A stretch of 64,000 nucleotides of DNA from Anaerosolibacter sp. (GTDB lineage Bacteria; Bacillota; Clostridia; Peptostreptococcales; Thermotaleaceae). Below are positions 27,103-35,741 of this stretch, piece after piece. The notes below the pieces were generated by a model that searched no databases, was not told the DNA's origin, and saw nothing but the letters and a program-made list of their open reading frames with translations. Location of the stretch: NCBI RefSeq assembly GCF_029240175.1, contig NZ_JARBTM010000005.1, positions 1 to 64,000 on the forward strand, given 5' to 3'. How positions within the stretch are numbered: position 1 is the first letter of the stretch; every line of letters begins with the position of its first letter. Both the position numbers and the translations under genes were made by a program.

Positions 27103-28944
27103 ATGTATCAAAGCTTAGAAGAATGTATTCTTGATTTAGAGAAAACTGGTCAATTGGTTAGGATACATGAAGAGGTCGATCCTTATCTTGAAATGGCAGC
27201 TATACATATGAGAGTTAATGCAGCAGGAGGTCCTGCACTCTTATTTGAAAATGTTAAAGGTTCAAAATTTCGAGCGGTATCTAATTTATTTGGTAATATA
27301 GAGAGAAGTAAATTTATTTTTAGGCATACCCTAGATGCGACAAAGGACGTGATTGCTTTACGCAATAACCCAATGGGTGTATTGAACAATCCGATTAGAC
27401 ACTTGAGCACAGGATGGGCTGCTTCAAAGTCACTTCCTTTTAAAAAAGCGAGCAATAAATTGACTGGCTTCAAGGAAATACAAATTTCAGATCTTCCCCT
27501 TATTCACCATTGGCCAGATGATGGAGGAGCATTTATCACTTTGCCTCAAGTGTACACTGAAGACCCTGAAAAACCTGGGATTATGAATAGCAATCTTGGA
27601 ATGTACCGTGTTCAGCTTAGCGGTAACGAGTACAAATTAAATAAAGAAGCTGGTTTGCACTATCAAATTCACAGGGGAATAGGTGTTCACCAAGAGAAAG
27701 CAAACAAGCTTGGGGTTCCGTTAAAAGTGAGTATTTTTATTGGAGGTCCTCCTGCGCATACGCTAGCTGCAATCATGCCATTACCTGAAGGGTTAAGTGA
27801 AATGACATTTGCAGGTTTGCTTGCTGGTCGTAATTTTCGTTATTGTTATGTGGATGGTTATTGTATTAGTCTAGATGCAGATTTTGTGATTACAGGTGAG
27901 GTCCATCCAGGTGAAACAAAGCCAGAGGGCCCTTTTGGCGACCATATTGGATATTACAGTCTTATTCATGATTTTCCTCTATTTAGGGTACATAAAGTGT
28001 TTGCTAAGTCCAATGGAATATGGCCGTTTACTGTTGTTGGGCGGCCCCCACAAGAAGATACTGCCTTCGGTGACCTCATTCATGAGTTAACAGGTAATGC
28101 TGTAAAACAAGAAATTCCAGGGGTAAAAGAAGTCCATGCTATAGATGCAGCAGGCGTTCATCCGCTGCTATTTGCAATTGGAAGTGAACGGTACACACCG
28201 TATCAAAAAGTTAAACAACCAGCTGAACTCCTCACTATTGCAAATCGAATTTTAGGAACAGGACAGGTAAGTCTAGCAAAATATTTATTTATTACAGCCG
28301 AAGAGATGCAACCATTAGACACCCATAAAGAAATAGAGTTCTTAACGTATATCCTTGAACGAATTGACCTTCATCGTGATATTCATTTTCAAACAAATAC
28401 AACGATCGATACCCTTGATTATTCGGGAACTGGCTTAAATACAGGCAGTAAAGTGGTAATTGCAGCCTACGGGGATCAAAAAAGAAACTTGTGTCAAGAA
28501 GTCCCTGTTCAGTTGAAGGATTTATTCGAATTTAAAAATCCATTATTAGTGATGCCGGGGATTGTAGCCATCGAAGGACCAGCATTTTCAAGTTACCAAC
28601 AAGCACATAAACAATTAAATGAGCTATGCACAGCTATTCAGGCAAGAGGCACAATGCCAACATGTCCAATGATTATACTATGTGATGATAGCTCGTTTAT
28701 AAGTGGCTCCCTCCAAAACTTTTTCTGGGCCACATTTACGAGAAGTAATCCTTCCCATGATATTTATGGCGTGAATAGTTATTATGAAAACAAACATTGG
28801 GCTTGCGACAATATGATTATCGATGCCCGTACAAAACCACACCATGCACCACCGCTCATTCCTGAACCAGCAGTTGAGAAGAACATTGAGCGTCTATTTG
28901 AAAAGGGAGGGAGCTTAAGCAAAGTAAAAATAACAAAGCCATGA
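27103..28944 (+). CDS. UbiD-family decarboxylase
   Basis: The 613-residue enzyme matches the longer form of UbiD-family decarboxylases, which use prenylated FMN to remove a carboxyl group from aromatic or unsaturated acids. Landmarks include the N-terminal LEECILDLEKTGQLVRIHEE, NPMGVLNNPI, the flavin-site region NLGMYRVQL...LHYQIHRGIG, and EVHPGETKPEGPFGDHIGYY with the conserved acidic residues. No ubiX (flavin prenyltransferase) gene is adjacent, so cofactor must come from elsewhere. Relatives of this length take part in menaquinone synthesis or aromatic acid metabolism; which applies here is unknown. GGGGATAG precedes the ATG at 27103. Confidence 0.85.
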   Translation: MYQSLEECILDLEKTGQLVRIHEEVDPYLEMAAIHMRVNAAGGPALLFENVKGSKFRAVSNLFGNIERSKFIFRHTLDATKDVIALRNNPMGVLNNPIRHLSTGWAASKSLPFKKASNKLTGFKEIQISDLPLIHHWPDDGGAFITLPQVYTEDPEKPGIMNSNLGMYRVQLSGNEYKLNKEAGLHYQIHRGIGVHQEKANKLGVPLKVSIFIGGPPAHTLAAIMPLPEGLSEMTFAGLLAGRNFRYCYVDGYCISLDADFVITGEVHPGETKPEGPFGDHIGYYSLIHDFPLFRVHKVFAKSNGIWPFTVVGRPPQEDTAFGDLIHELTGNAVKQEIPGVKEVHAIDAAGVHPLLFAIGSERYTPYQKVKQPAELLTIANRILGTGQVSLAKYLFITAEEMQPLDTHKEIEFLTYILERIDLHRDIHFQTNTTIDTLDYSGTGLNTGSKVVIAAYGDQKRNLCQEVPVQLKDLFEFKNPLLVMPGIVAIEGPAFSSYQQAHKQLNELCTAIQARGTMPTCPMIILCDDSSFISGSLQNFFWATFTRSNPSHDIYGVNSYYENKHWACDNMIIDARTKPHHAPPLIPEPAVEKNIERLFEKGGSLSKVKITKP

Positions 28945-28975
28945 TAAGGAATGATTCTTTATCATGGCTTTGTTA
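28931..28975. terminator. Seventeen-base-pair terminator overlapping the ubiD-type stop codon
   Basis: TAACAAAGCCATGATAA (28931-28947) is the exact complement of TTATCATGGCTTTGTTA (28959-28975). The left arm contains the last four codons and the stop of the decarboxylase. It also serves the convergent transpeptidase gene. Confidence 0.8.
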
Positions 28976-28996
28976 TACTTGATAAGGATTAAAATT

Positions 28997-30157
28997 TTAC
29001 GCTACATACACACCGGTACCATCTTTTATATGATCATAAACCCACTTAGCATCATCTACGCTTAATCGAACACAACCATGGGAAAGAGATTCACCTAGGC
29101 GTGAATCAATAATTTTTTCCCCCTTAGCATCAAATAAAATGGAATGAAAATAATAATTTCCAAAAAACCTTACTTTGTATTTTGCTTTTACATCTCCACT
29201 ATAGGAAGTGAGCCATGGTGCTCTGCCATCAATTTGAAAATTTCCTTTAACAGTGGGTGTAGAAGCCTTTCCATCTGTACAGGCCATCTCTTTTATAAGA
29301 TTCCAATTTTTGTTTTCGCCTTCAAAAACATAGACAAAGTTCTTATCTGTATCCACCCACATGAAATGCTTGGTTTTACTATCAAAATCTGTTTCATTTA
29401 TAACTTTTTCTAGTCTTTCTGTTTCAGAAACAGTTTTTTCATATATAATAATTTCTTCTGAATACTCACTGACGTATTTATCAAATTTGTCCCTCACATA
29501 TACACGGCCCTTATAGACCCCAGGCTCATTCGGTGTATAGTTAATACTATTATTTTCACTGAGTAATCCATCATATGCTACAGTTGAATCCTTGAATATA
29601 TACCAATGATAAACTAAATTCGCTCCTTCCGCTGAAACGGAAAAGGTCAGGGGTGTACCAACGGGCTGTTCACCATTTTTATCTACCGAAACAGAATGAA
29701 TTGTTATTGGCTGAATAATATCTATTTTTTCTGATAACTTACTTACAGTATAGCCATTGGAATCTTTAACAGTTACAAGAACTTGGTATGTTCCAAATTC
29801 ATTCATTGAAAAATCGAAAAAGTTTTCTTTGCTATAATCCTTTTTATAGATTTCATCAAAGTCTTTAAATAACATCCATTTATAGTCTAAATTTTCATGT
29901 TTAGAAATAGCCGTAAATCTGACGACTGTTCCTATCATCTCAATAGTACGCTTATCAAATGTTATTGAATCTATTTTTAGGGAGGCTGTATTTGTAACTT
30001 CTATATCCTCATTCGTATTCTTAGGTTTAATTTCCTCAATTGTTGATGGACTGTTATCTTCTCCATGTACTTCATTAACCGATAAAACTTGTACTTGAAG
30101 CAGCACCAAAATAAAAATTAGTACATAATAAAACAGTTTGTTCCTTTTACTAAGCAT
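28997..30157 (-). CDS. Secreted L,D-transpeptidase (YkuD) with two Ig/PKD-like domains
   Basis: The 386-residue precursor has an N-terminal hydrophobic signal or anchor (LFYYVLIFILVLLQVQVLSV), then two related beta-sandwich modules of about 90 residues (YKWMLFKDFDEIY and YHWYIFKDSTVAY mark equivalent strands). The C-terminal catalytic YkuD domain has HSILFDAKG and SHGCVRLSVDDA holding the catalytic His and Cys. Such enzymes form or edit 3-3 cross-links in peptidoglycan, or attach proteins to it, in vegetative wall or spore cortex. A GAGGGGG site precedes the ATG at 30157. It faces the UbiD-type gene across a shared terminator and diverges from the sugar cluster. Confidence 0.9.
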   Translation of the reverse strand: MLSKRNKLFYYVLIFILVLLQVQVLSVNEVHGEDNSPSTIEEIKPKNTNEDIEVTNTASLKIDSITFDKRTIEMIGTVVRFTAISKHENLDYKWMLFKDFDEIYKKDYSKENFFDFSMNEFGTYQVLVTVKDSNGYTVSKLSEKIDIIQPITIHSVSVDKNGEQPVGTPLTFSVSAEGANLVYHWYIFKDSTVAYDGLLSENNSINYTPNEPGVYKGRVYVRDKFDKYVSEYSEEIIIYEKTVSETERLEKVINETDFDSKTKHFMWVDTDKNFVYVFEGENKNWNLIKEMACTDGKASTPTVKGNFQIDGRAPWLTSYSGDVKAKYKVRFFGNYYFHSILFDAKGEKIIDSRLGESLSHGCVRLSVDDAKWVYDHIKDGTGVYVA

Positions 30158-30383
30158 AGTCCCCCTCCATAGTCTGATAATTTACCTACAAAGAAAATAT
30201 ATGTGTTTACTATTGGGGGTATGAATGAATTAATTTTCAACTATACGATGATTCATACCAAATAGTGACTTAGGATGGGAGTGGGTTTTGATATACTAAG
30301 CTATTACCTTTTTTGGCTGGTGAATATACTATTATATTATGCCATAGCATATAATCTAATAAACCATTCGAAAGGGAATTACA

Positions 30384-31346
30384 ATGATTAAGATTGCTTT
30401 GATAGGTTGTGGGAAATGGGGTAAGAACTATCTGAAAACCCTAATTTCAATGGAAGAATGTGAGTTAAAGTGGGTCTGTGATCTTGATCCAAGAAAACTA
30501 AAGGAAGCTGGCCTGGATTATCCTCAAATTCAATATACTGAAAATAAAGAGGATATATTAAATGACAGTACAGTACAAGGGGTAGTTATTGCCACCACAC
30601 CTGAGAGTCACTACATACTAGCTAAGGAATTCATCAACAAAGGAAAAGCAGTGCTTGTAGAAAAACCCGTGACAATAAATCTGAAAGACAGTATGGAGTT
30701 AATAAATCTAGCTGCTGCCCAAAGTACCATATTGATGGCCGGGTACACATTGATGTATCACCCAGCAGTTAGAAAGATAAAAATGATATTAAAAGAAAAT
30801 GATAGCATAGATGATGTATGCTATTTAAACATGTCCAGAACCAATGCTTTGTCCCAGGTCTCTGGGGTAGATGTTCTTTATGATCTGGCAGTTCATGATA
30901 TATATCTTTCACACCATCTAGTGGGAGAAGAGCCTATTTGGGTAATTGCACAGGGTGGAAGTTACCTTGGAAGTTCCAATAACAATGTTATTTATATTCT
31001 CCTTGGTTTTCCAAGTGGTAAAGTCGCTTCAATTTTTGCAAGCTTCATCCACAGTGAAAAAACGAGAAAAATTGCATTAATTACATCAAAGGGAAAATTG
31101 GTTTTTGATGATGTACAGCCAGCGGACAAAAAAGTTCAGTTTTTCACCAATGGGGATAACTGTCATGTTTTAGTAGATGAAGGAGATTCAGAGCCCTTAA
31201 AGCTTGAGTGTCACCACTTTATTGAATGTATCAGTGAGAATAAGGAACCCCATAGTGGTAAAGAATATATTTATTTTGTGGAAAAGGTTACGGATTGCAT
31301 TACACAATCACTTGCAAAAGGGGGAGAAAAAGTCATTATCCATTGA
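30384..31346 (+). CDS. Gfo/Idh/MocA family sugar oxidoreductase (GnnA/WlbA-like)
   Basis: The 320 residues give an N-terminal NAD-binding Rossmann domain with GCGKWGKNYL (residues 8-17), the conserved EKP at 93-95 whose Lys is catalytic in the family, and the substrate-domain motif DLAVHD (Asp167, His171). Family members that partner a DegT aminotransferase (GnnA, WlbA, WbpB) oxidise C3 of UDP-GlcNAc or UDP-GlcNAcA. Here it heads a five-gene cluster that ends with such an aminotransferase and contains an LpxC homologue, so UDP-GlcNAc 3-dehydrogenase activity is the best inference. AAAGGGAATT precedes the ATG. Confidence 0.82.
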   Translation: MIKIALIGCGKWGKNYLKTLISMEECELKWVCDLDPRKLKEAGLDYPQIQYTENKEDILNDSTVQGVVIATTPESHYILAKEFINKGKAVLVEKPVTINLKDSMELINLAAAQSTILMAGYTLMYHPAVRKIKMILKENDSIDDVCYLNMSRTNALSQVSGVDVLYDLAVHDIYLSHHLVGEEPIWVIAQGGSYLGSSNNNVIYILLGFPSGKVASIFASFIHSEKTRKIALITSKGKLVFDDVQPADKKVQFFTNGDNCHVLVDEGDSEPLKLECHHFIECISENKEPHSGKEYIYFVEKVTDCITQSLAKGGEKVIIH

Positions 31347-31400
31347 TGGAATAATAGTCAATCAGAATGGCGAGGGGTATATATTATAGTAAGGGTAAGC

Positions 31401-32390
31401 GTGATAAGAATGATGTTGGTAGTCAAGAGATATATGGAAGTCTATGAAAATGAATGGAATGATTTTGTTGCTTCTTCTGTGAATGGGACCTTCATGCAGG
31501 AGAGAAAGTTTTTGAATTACCATCCTGTGGATAGGTTTACGGACCATTCATTAGTTTTTATGGAAAATAAGCGGATTATTGCTGTTCTTCCTGCAGCTCA
31601 AATACAGAAGGAAGATGGAAAACTTGTATTGATATCTCATCCGGGCGCATCCCACGGAGGACTCATTATTCAACCCAGCCTCGGTACTAAAAAATGTCTG
31701 GAGCTGGTTGAGGCTTTCATTGAATACTGTAAAAATTCTAGTTTTGAATATATACGACTAAAACCAGTTCCGAGGATTTACCATAGGGAGTTGGCGGATC
31801 AACTAGACTTTGCATTAAGATTTACGGGATTTTACATAGAATATACGGAATTGGCTACGGTCCTTGCACTGAATAAAGGGCAGGAACCTTTTTTAAAGCG
31901 TGTAATGGGCGCTGCGACTTTTCGAAACTATAAGAAGGCGTTAAAAAGTGGATTATCTGTTGCTGAGGAAGCAGATATCAATGATTATTGGCCTATATTA
32001 GAAAAAAAGCTTGAACAGAACCATCATACAAAGCCCACCCACTCACTTGGGGAAATCAAACACCTAAAAAGCCTTTATCCTGATAAAATTAAACTCTTTG
32101 CAGCCTATACAGGGGAAATACAAACAGCGGGGGTTTTGGTGTTTTTACTAAACGAAAGAGTAATGAACTGTTTTTATATCGCCCACGACGACAATTATCA
32201 GCACATGCGTCCGCTGAATCTGATATTTGGTCATCTCATGGAGTGGGGACGAAAGAACGGTTTTTTTTATTTGGATTGGGGTATTTCCACTGAACAAAAA
32301 GGAAGCAGGGTTAATGCCGAGTTATTCCGATTCAAAGAAGGTTTCGGAGGACATGGGGTATTACGAGAGAGTTATGTATATGTTCTATAA
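31401..32390 (+). CDS. FemAB/GNAT-like acyltransferase
   Basis: The 329-residue protein resembles the Acetyltransf_6 (FemAB/BioF2-like) group: an N-terminal half with SVNGTFMQERKFLNYH and KRIIAVLPAAQIQ, and a C-terminal half with ETAGVLVFLLNERVMNCFYI-like strands and LNLIFGHLMEWGRKNGFFYL. These enzymes move acyl or aminoacyl groups to amines on sugars, lipids or wall peptides. In this cluster it could acylate the amino group made by the aminotransferase; that is inference. The GTG at 31401, after GTAAGGGTAAG, is chosen; ATG 31410 is possible. It follows the oxidoreductase by 54 bases. Confidence 0.72.
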   Translation: MIRMMLVVKRYMEVYENEWNDFVASSVNGTFMQERKFLNYHPVDRFTDHSLVFMENKRIIAVLPAAQIQKEDGKLVLISHPGASHGGLIIQPSLGTKKCLELVEAFIEYCKNSSFEYIRLKPVPRIYHRELADQLDFALRFTGFYIEYTELATVLALNKGQEPFLKRVMGAATFRNYKKALKSGLSVAEEADINDYWPILEKKLEQNHHTKPTHSLGEIKHLKSLYPDKIKLFAAYTGEIQTAGVLVFLLNERVMNCFYIAHDDNYQHMRPLNLIFGHLMEWGRKNGFFYLDWGISTEQKGSRVNAELFRFKEGFGGHGVLRESYVYVL

Positions 32391-32511
32391 AACAAACAAT
32401 CATTACTTAAGTTATCAACCAATAACATATCTCCAATCTGTCTATAGTAGACATGATATTTAACTGTGGGGTGGATCACACACGAAATCTGCTGTTAAAA
32501 GGGAGGAAAAT

Positions 32512-33477
32512 ATGCGTAGAATACTGTTTTTTGCCCGCAGTTCCAAATATACCCTCGGTCTTCCACAGGGGTTTAGAGAATTAGGTTGTCCTGTTTATGT
32601 TCTAAGGGATTTAGATAAAAATTCTATAAAGGAAGCAGTTGATTACTTTAGGCCGGATCTTTTAATAACAACAGGGTGGGCGTATCGCCGACATAAACGG
32701 AAATATATAGATCAGCTCGTTGAGAAAGTGGCTAAGTATAGGATAAAACATGTATATTGGGCAACCGAGGACCCACGATGGACTGAAGCGTGTTCTTTTC
32801 AATGTATTGAAATTTTCAAGCCAGATGGAGTTTTAACGATACATCCCGAAAGCATAGGCAAATACCAGAGATTAGGAATCCCTGCAGGACACCTAGATTT
32901 TGGATGTAATCCTGAATTTAACAAACTGGAGCCCCTTAGCAGTCATTATGCTTATGATGTGGCATTGGTGGGAAATGGGGGAAAAGAGTGGAATTCATAC
33001 AGAAAAGACAGTGTTCAAATATTGCTGAAGCCTTTGGTCGAAAGAGGATATAACATAGCAATTTGGGGTAAGCGATGGGAACGCTTTAACGAGGAATTGA
33101 TGGGATTTAAGATACCAAGGCATATGATTAAGGGTGAGCTGCCCTACGAGGAAACAAACAAGGTTTACAATTCAGCCAAGATCATAATAGGTCTGCAAAA
33201 TGACCAAGAAATGTTAACCTCACGGACTTTTGAAGTGCTAGGTTCAGGCGGTTTTTTACTGACAGTACCTACCCAGGCGGTCAATAACTTGTTTATCCAT
33301 AAGGTTCATCTAGTATCTTCATCTTACCCTGAAGATACAGTCAACCTTGCTAATTATTATCTGAAAGATGGCTTTGCACGGCAAGTGGTGGCACAGAATG
33401 GCCAAAGGGAGGTTTATGTAAATCACACATATAAAGAACGAGCTAAACAAATTTTAAAATTCGTATACCTTGGTTGA
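32512..33477 (+). CDS. CgeB-like glycosyltransferase
   Basis: The 321-residue protein is a GT-B-like glycosyltransferase with an N-terminal nucleotide-sugar-fold half (RRILFFARSSKYTLGLPQGF, PDLLITTGW, YWATEDPRW) and a C-terminal glycosyl_trans_1_2 region (YDVALVGNGG, YNIAIWGKRWERF, LPYEETNKVYNSAKIIIGLQ, SRTFEVLGSGGFLLT). The last motif corresponds to the Glu-containing donor-site loop. CgeB of Bacillus acts in maturation of the spore outer layer. GGGAGG sets the ATG at 32512. Sitting inside a sugar-modification cluster, it would attach the unusual sugar to a surface acceptor, possibly on the spore. Confidence 0.8.
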   Translation: MRRILFFARSSKYTLGLPQGFRELGCPVYVLRDLDKNSIKEAVDYFRPDLLITTGWAYRRHKRKYIDQLVEKVAKYRIKHVYWATEDPRWTEACSFQCIEIFKPDGVLTIHPESIGKYQRLGIPAGHLDFGCNPEFNKLEPLSSHYAYDVALVGNGGKEWNSYRKDSVQILLKPLVERGYNIAIWGKRWERFNEELMGFKIPRHMIKGELPYEETNKVYNSAKIIIGLQNDQEMLTSRTFEVLGSGGFLLTVPTQAVNNLFIHKVHLVSSSYPEDTVNLANYYLKDGFARQVVAQNGQREVYVNHTYKERAKQILKFVYLG

Positions 33478-33520
33478 CAGAATATTGAATACAAAATGTT
33501 GCAACTAGAAAGGAAATGAA

Positions 33521-34420
33521 ATGCATAATCAGAAAACGATACAACAACATGTTTCCTTAACGGGTATTAGTATAACCGGGGAAGCAGATGCAAGGGTTAC
33601 GTTTTGTCCTGCCCCTCCGAATACGGGTATTGTATTTATCCGTAATGACTTGCCACACCGCCCAAAAGTGAAATGCTTATTGAAAAAGGCAAAAGTTGAA
33701 TACCGATGGACTTCTCTGGTCCATGGAAATGTCCGCATTGAACATACTGAGCACGCATTGGCGGCCATATCAGGATTGGATTTGGATAATTTGTTTATTG
33801 AGCTGGAGCAGCCTAGTTTGCCTGTAATGCCTGACTACAGCAGTAAAGATTTCGCGCAGGCCCTAATAAACGCAGGGGTAGTGCAGCAACCCTTTGATCA
33901 GGAGAAGATTAAGATACATAAACCTATTATTGTTTTTAAACGGGGAAGGTTTGGTGATGTGAAAAATGAAAAGCTGCTCATTGTTCTTCCTTACGATGGC
34001 TTTAAATTAACATATATGCTTGATTATCCTAATCTGCCCCAGATTTCGCAAGCGGCTGAAATAAATATTACTCCCGACACTTTCATTAAGGAATTGGCTG
34101 CTGCCCGTTCTTTTATCATTGAATCGGAAGCTGAAGAAGTTGTAAAATTGACAGGAAAAGCCAGTTCAAATGTTTTGATCGTTAAATCTGGATCTGAACA
34201 TGGAGAATGGCTTTGGCCAAATGAACTTGCCCGGCATAAAGCATTGGATCTTCTTGGGGATCTCAGCTTGCTTGGAAAAAGAATTATAGGCCATGTGATA
34301 GGTATTCGATCTGGACATCAATTAAATCTTGAGCTATGCAAAAAAATTTATAAGGAGTGTAAAAATGATTCCTTTGGTGAAACCCATGCTTGGTATAGAG
34401 GAACAAATGCTGGTGAATGA
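33521..34420 (+). CDS. LpxC-like UDP-3-acyl-N-acetylglucosamine deacetylase
   Basis: The 299-residue protein aligns with E. coli LpxC (305 residues) over its whole length. The N-terminus KTIQQHVSLTGISITGEAD and PAPPNTGIVFIRNDL match. Zinc and catalytic residues are in place with a one-residue shift: Glu77/His78 in TEHALAAISGLDLDN (E. coli 78/79), His239 and Asp243 in ARHKALDLLGDL (238/242) and His266 in RSGHQLNL (265). LpxC removes the N2-acetyl of UDP-3-acyl-GlcNAc in lipid A synthesis, yet no other lipid A gene is present here. It overlaps the aminotransferase by 56 bases, showing tight coupling. AAAGGAAATG sets the start. Confidence 0.88.
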   Translation: MHNQKTIQQHVSLTGISITGEADARVTFCPAPPNTGIVFIRNDLPHRPKVKCLLKKAKVEYRWTSLVHGNVRIEHTEHALAAISGLDLDNLFIELEQPSLPVMPDYSSKDFAQALINAGVVQQPFDQEKIKIHKPIIVFKRGRFGDVKNEKLLIVLPYDGFKLTYMLDYPNLPQISQAAEINITPDTFIKELAAARSFIIESEAEEVVKLTGKASSNVLIVKSGSEHGEWLWPNELARHKALDLLGDLSLLGKRIIGHVIGIRSGHQLNLELCKKIYKECKNDSFGETHAWYRGTNAGE

Positions 34421-35453
34421 AGTTCTTTTAAGTGGAAAGCTAGCCCAGGGAGAATATGTAGAAAAGTTTGAACAAGATTTTGCCTTATACCAAGGATCTA
34501 ATTATTGTGTTGCAATCTCTTCTGGAACCGCTGCTCTCCATGCAGCATTGTTGGCATCAGGCATTCAGTCAGGTGAAAAAGTCATAACCACACCGTTTTC
34601 ATTTATAGCCACAGCAAATGCAATCCTTTATGCACAAGGAGAGCCTGTCTTTAGCGACATAGCGCTGGCAAACTATAATATGTCTCCTCATATCTTACTG
34701 GATACGATAAAAAATCATCCCGACACAAAAGCAATCATTGTTGTTCATCTTTACGGTCAACCAGCACCTATGAAAGAAATTATGGAAATTGCTAACAAAT
34801 ATAACTTGATCGTTATAGAAGATTGTGCACAAGCCCATGGGGCTTCAATCAATGGAAAGAAAGTTGGAACTTTCGGGCACTTAGGTGTTTTTAGCTTTTA
34901 TCCTACAAAAAATATGACCTGCGGCGAGGGTGGCATGCTTACGACTCAGGACAAAGAGATGGCTAAGAAAGTCAGAAGCCTGATAAATCATGGTCAGGCA
35001 GCTAAATATCACCATGATTTACTCGGGTATAATTATAGGATGACGAATATTCATGCAGCAATAGGCATAGAGCAACTACGTAAGCTGCCCAGATTTAATG
35101 ATAGGCGTAAAGAAATTGCGGGACGGTATTCTAGAGACATAACAAATCCTGCGTTTACTAAGCCAATCTGTTTGACAGGGTTTGAACATGTATATCATCA
35201 GTACACCCTAGGGGTGAACAACCGAAATCATTTTATAGAATACCTTGAAGTACATGGAATTGGATATGGCATTCATTATCCCAAAGCTATTCCCGACCAG
35301 CCCCTATATCAACAAAGAGATAATTTGGGGTCATTCACAAATGCCTGTAAGGCTGCAGAAAGGGTAGTGTCAATACCAGTTCGCCCAGGACTGACAGAGC
35401 AGGAGGTTGACTACATCATCACGACCTTACAAAATTATAGAGAAAATGGATAG
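34365..35453 (+). CDS. DegT/DnrJ/EryC1 aminotransferase (GnnB/WlbC-like)
   Basis: A 362-residue PLP enzyme of the sugar aminotransferase family. Landmarks are SSGTAALHAALLASG (residues 52-66), VIEDCAQAHGAS with the cofactor Asp (near 153) and FSFYPTKNMTCGEGGML with the Schiff-base Lys182. The C-terminal IHYPKAIPDQPLY is typical. Members paired with Gfo/Idh/MocA oxidoreductases transaminate 3-keto UDP-sugars to 3-amino sugars using glutamate. TAAGGAGTG sets the ATG at 34365, inside the 3' end of the LpxC-like gene, so the two proteins should be made together. It closes the intact part of the cluster. Confidence 0.87.
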   Translation: MIPLVKPMLGIEEQMLVNEVLLSGKLAQGEYVEKFEQDFALYQGSNYCVAISSGTAALHAALLASGIQSGEKVITTPFSFIATANAILYAQGEPVFSDIALANYNMSPHILLDTIKNHPDTKAIIVVHLYGQPAPMKEIMEIANKYNLIVIEDCAQAHGASINGKKVGTFGHLGVFSFYPTKNMTCGEGGMLTTQDKEMAKKVRSLINHGQAAKYHHDLLGYNYRMTNIHAAIGIEQLRKLPRFNDRRKEIAGRYSRDITNPAFTKPICLTGFEHVYHQYTLGVNNRNHFIEYLEVHGIGYGIHYPKAIPDQPLYQQRDNLGSFTNACKAAERVVSIPVRPGLTEQEVDYIITTLQNYRENG

Positions 35454-35680
35454 TCCTATAAGGGTACTCGTTATGAGTGCTGGTTCCGTATACGGGATTG
35501 GTATCATCAGAACACTTTCTTTTCCACTTGATCCGCTTAAACAAATTAGAAATGATATGCTATGATTGGGAATGATCTATATATTGAAGAAAAATGTATG
35601 GATCATCCCATACCTGATAAAATAAAAATTACTACAGGAAGTGATTCCAGTAGTAATTTCCAAATCAAGGGTATTTTGTC
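35446..35680 (+). pseudogene. Broken ATP-grasp-like gene remnant
   Basis: An ATG at 35446 overlaps the aminotransferase stop, as expected for the next operon gene, and opens MDSPIRVLVMSAGSVYGIGI followed by IRTLSFPLDPLKQIRNDML and a stop at 35563-35565. The start resembles the nucleotide-fold of carbamoyl-phosphate-synthase-like ATP-grasp proteins (LVxSAGSVxGxGIIRxL). A shifted frame continues with IGNDLYIEEKCMDHPIPDKI. It seems to be a frameshifted, truncated relic of a sixth cluster gene. The family assignment is tentative. Confidence 0.4.
35626..35659 (+). terminator. Terminator-like hairpin at the end of the sugar cluster
   Basis: AAATTACTACAGGAA and TTCCAGTAGTAATTT pair at 14 of 15 positions around GTGA. 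Confidence 0.55.
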
Positions 35681-35741
35681 CAATGGAATTTATATAAGCC
35701 AATATATATTCTTAAACTTTAAAGCAAATAACTTTTTGCTA

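Noticed and set aside
33521-34420. LpxC homologue as proof of an outer membrane
   Set aside because: No lpxA, lpxD, lpxB, BamA or LPS transport gene is present, and the rest of the window is typical of monoderm Clostridia.
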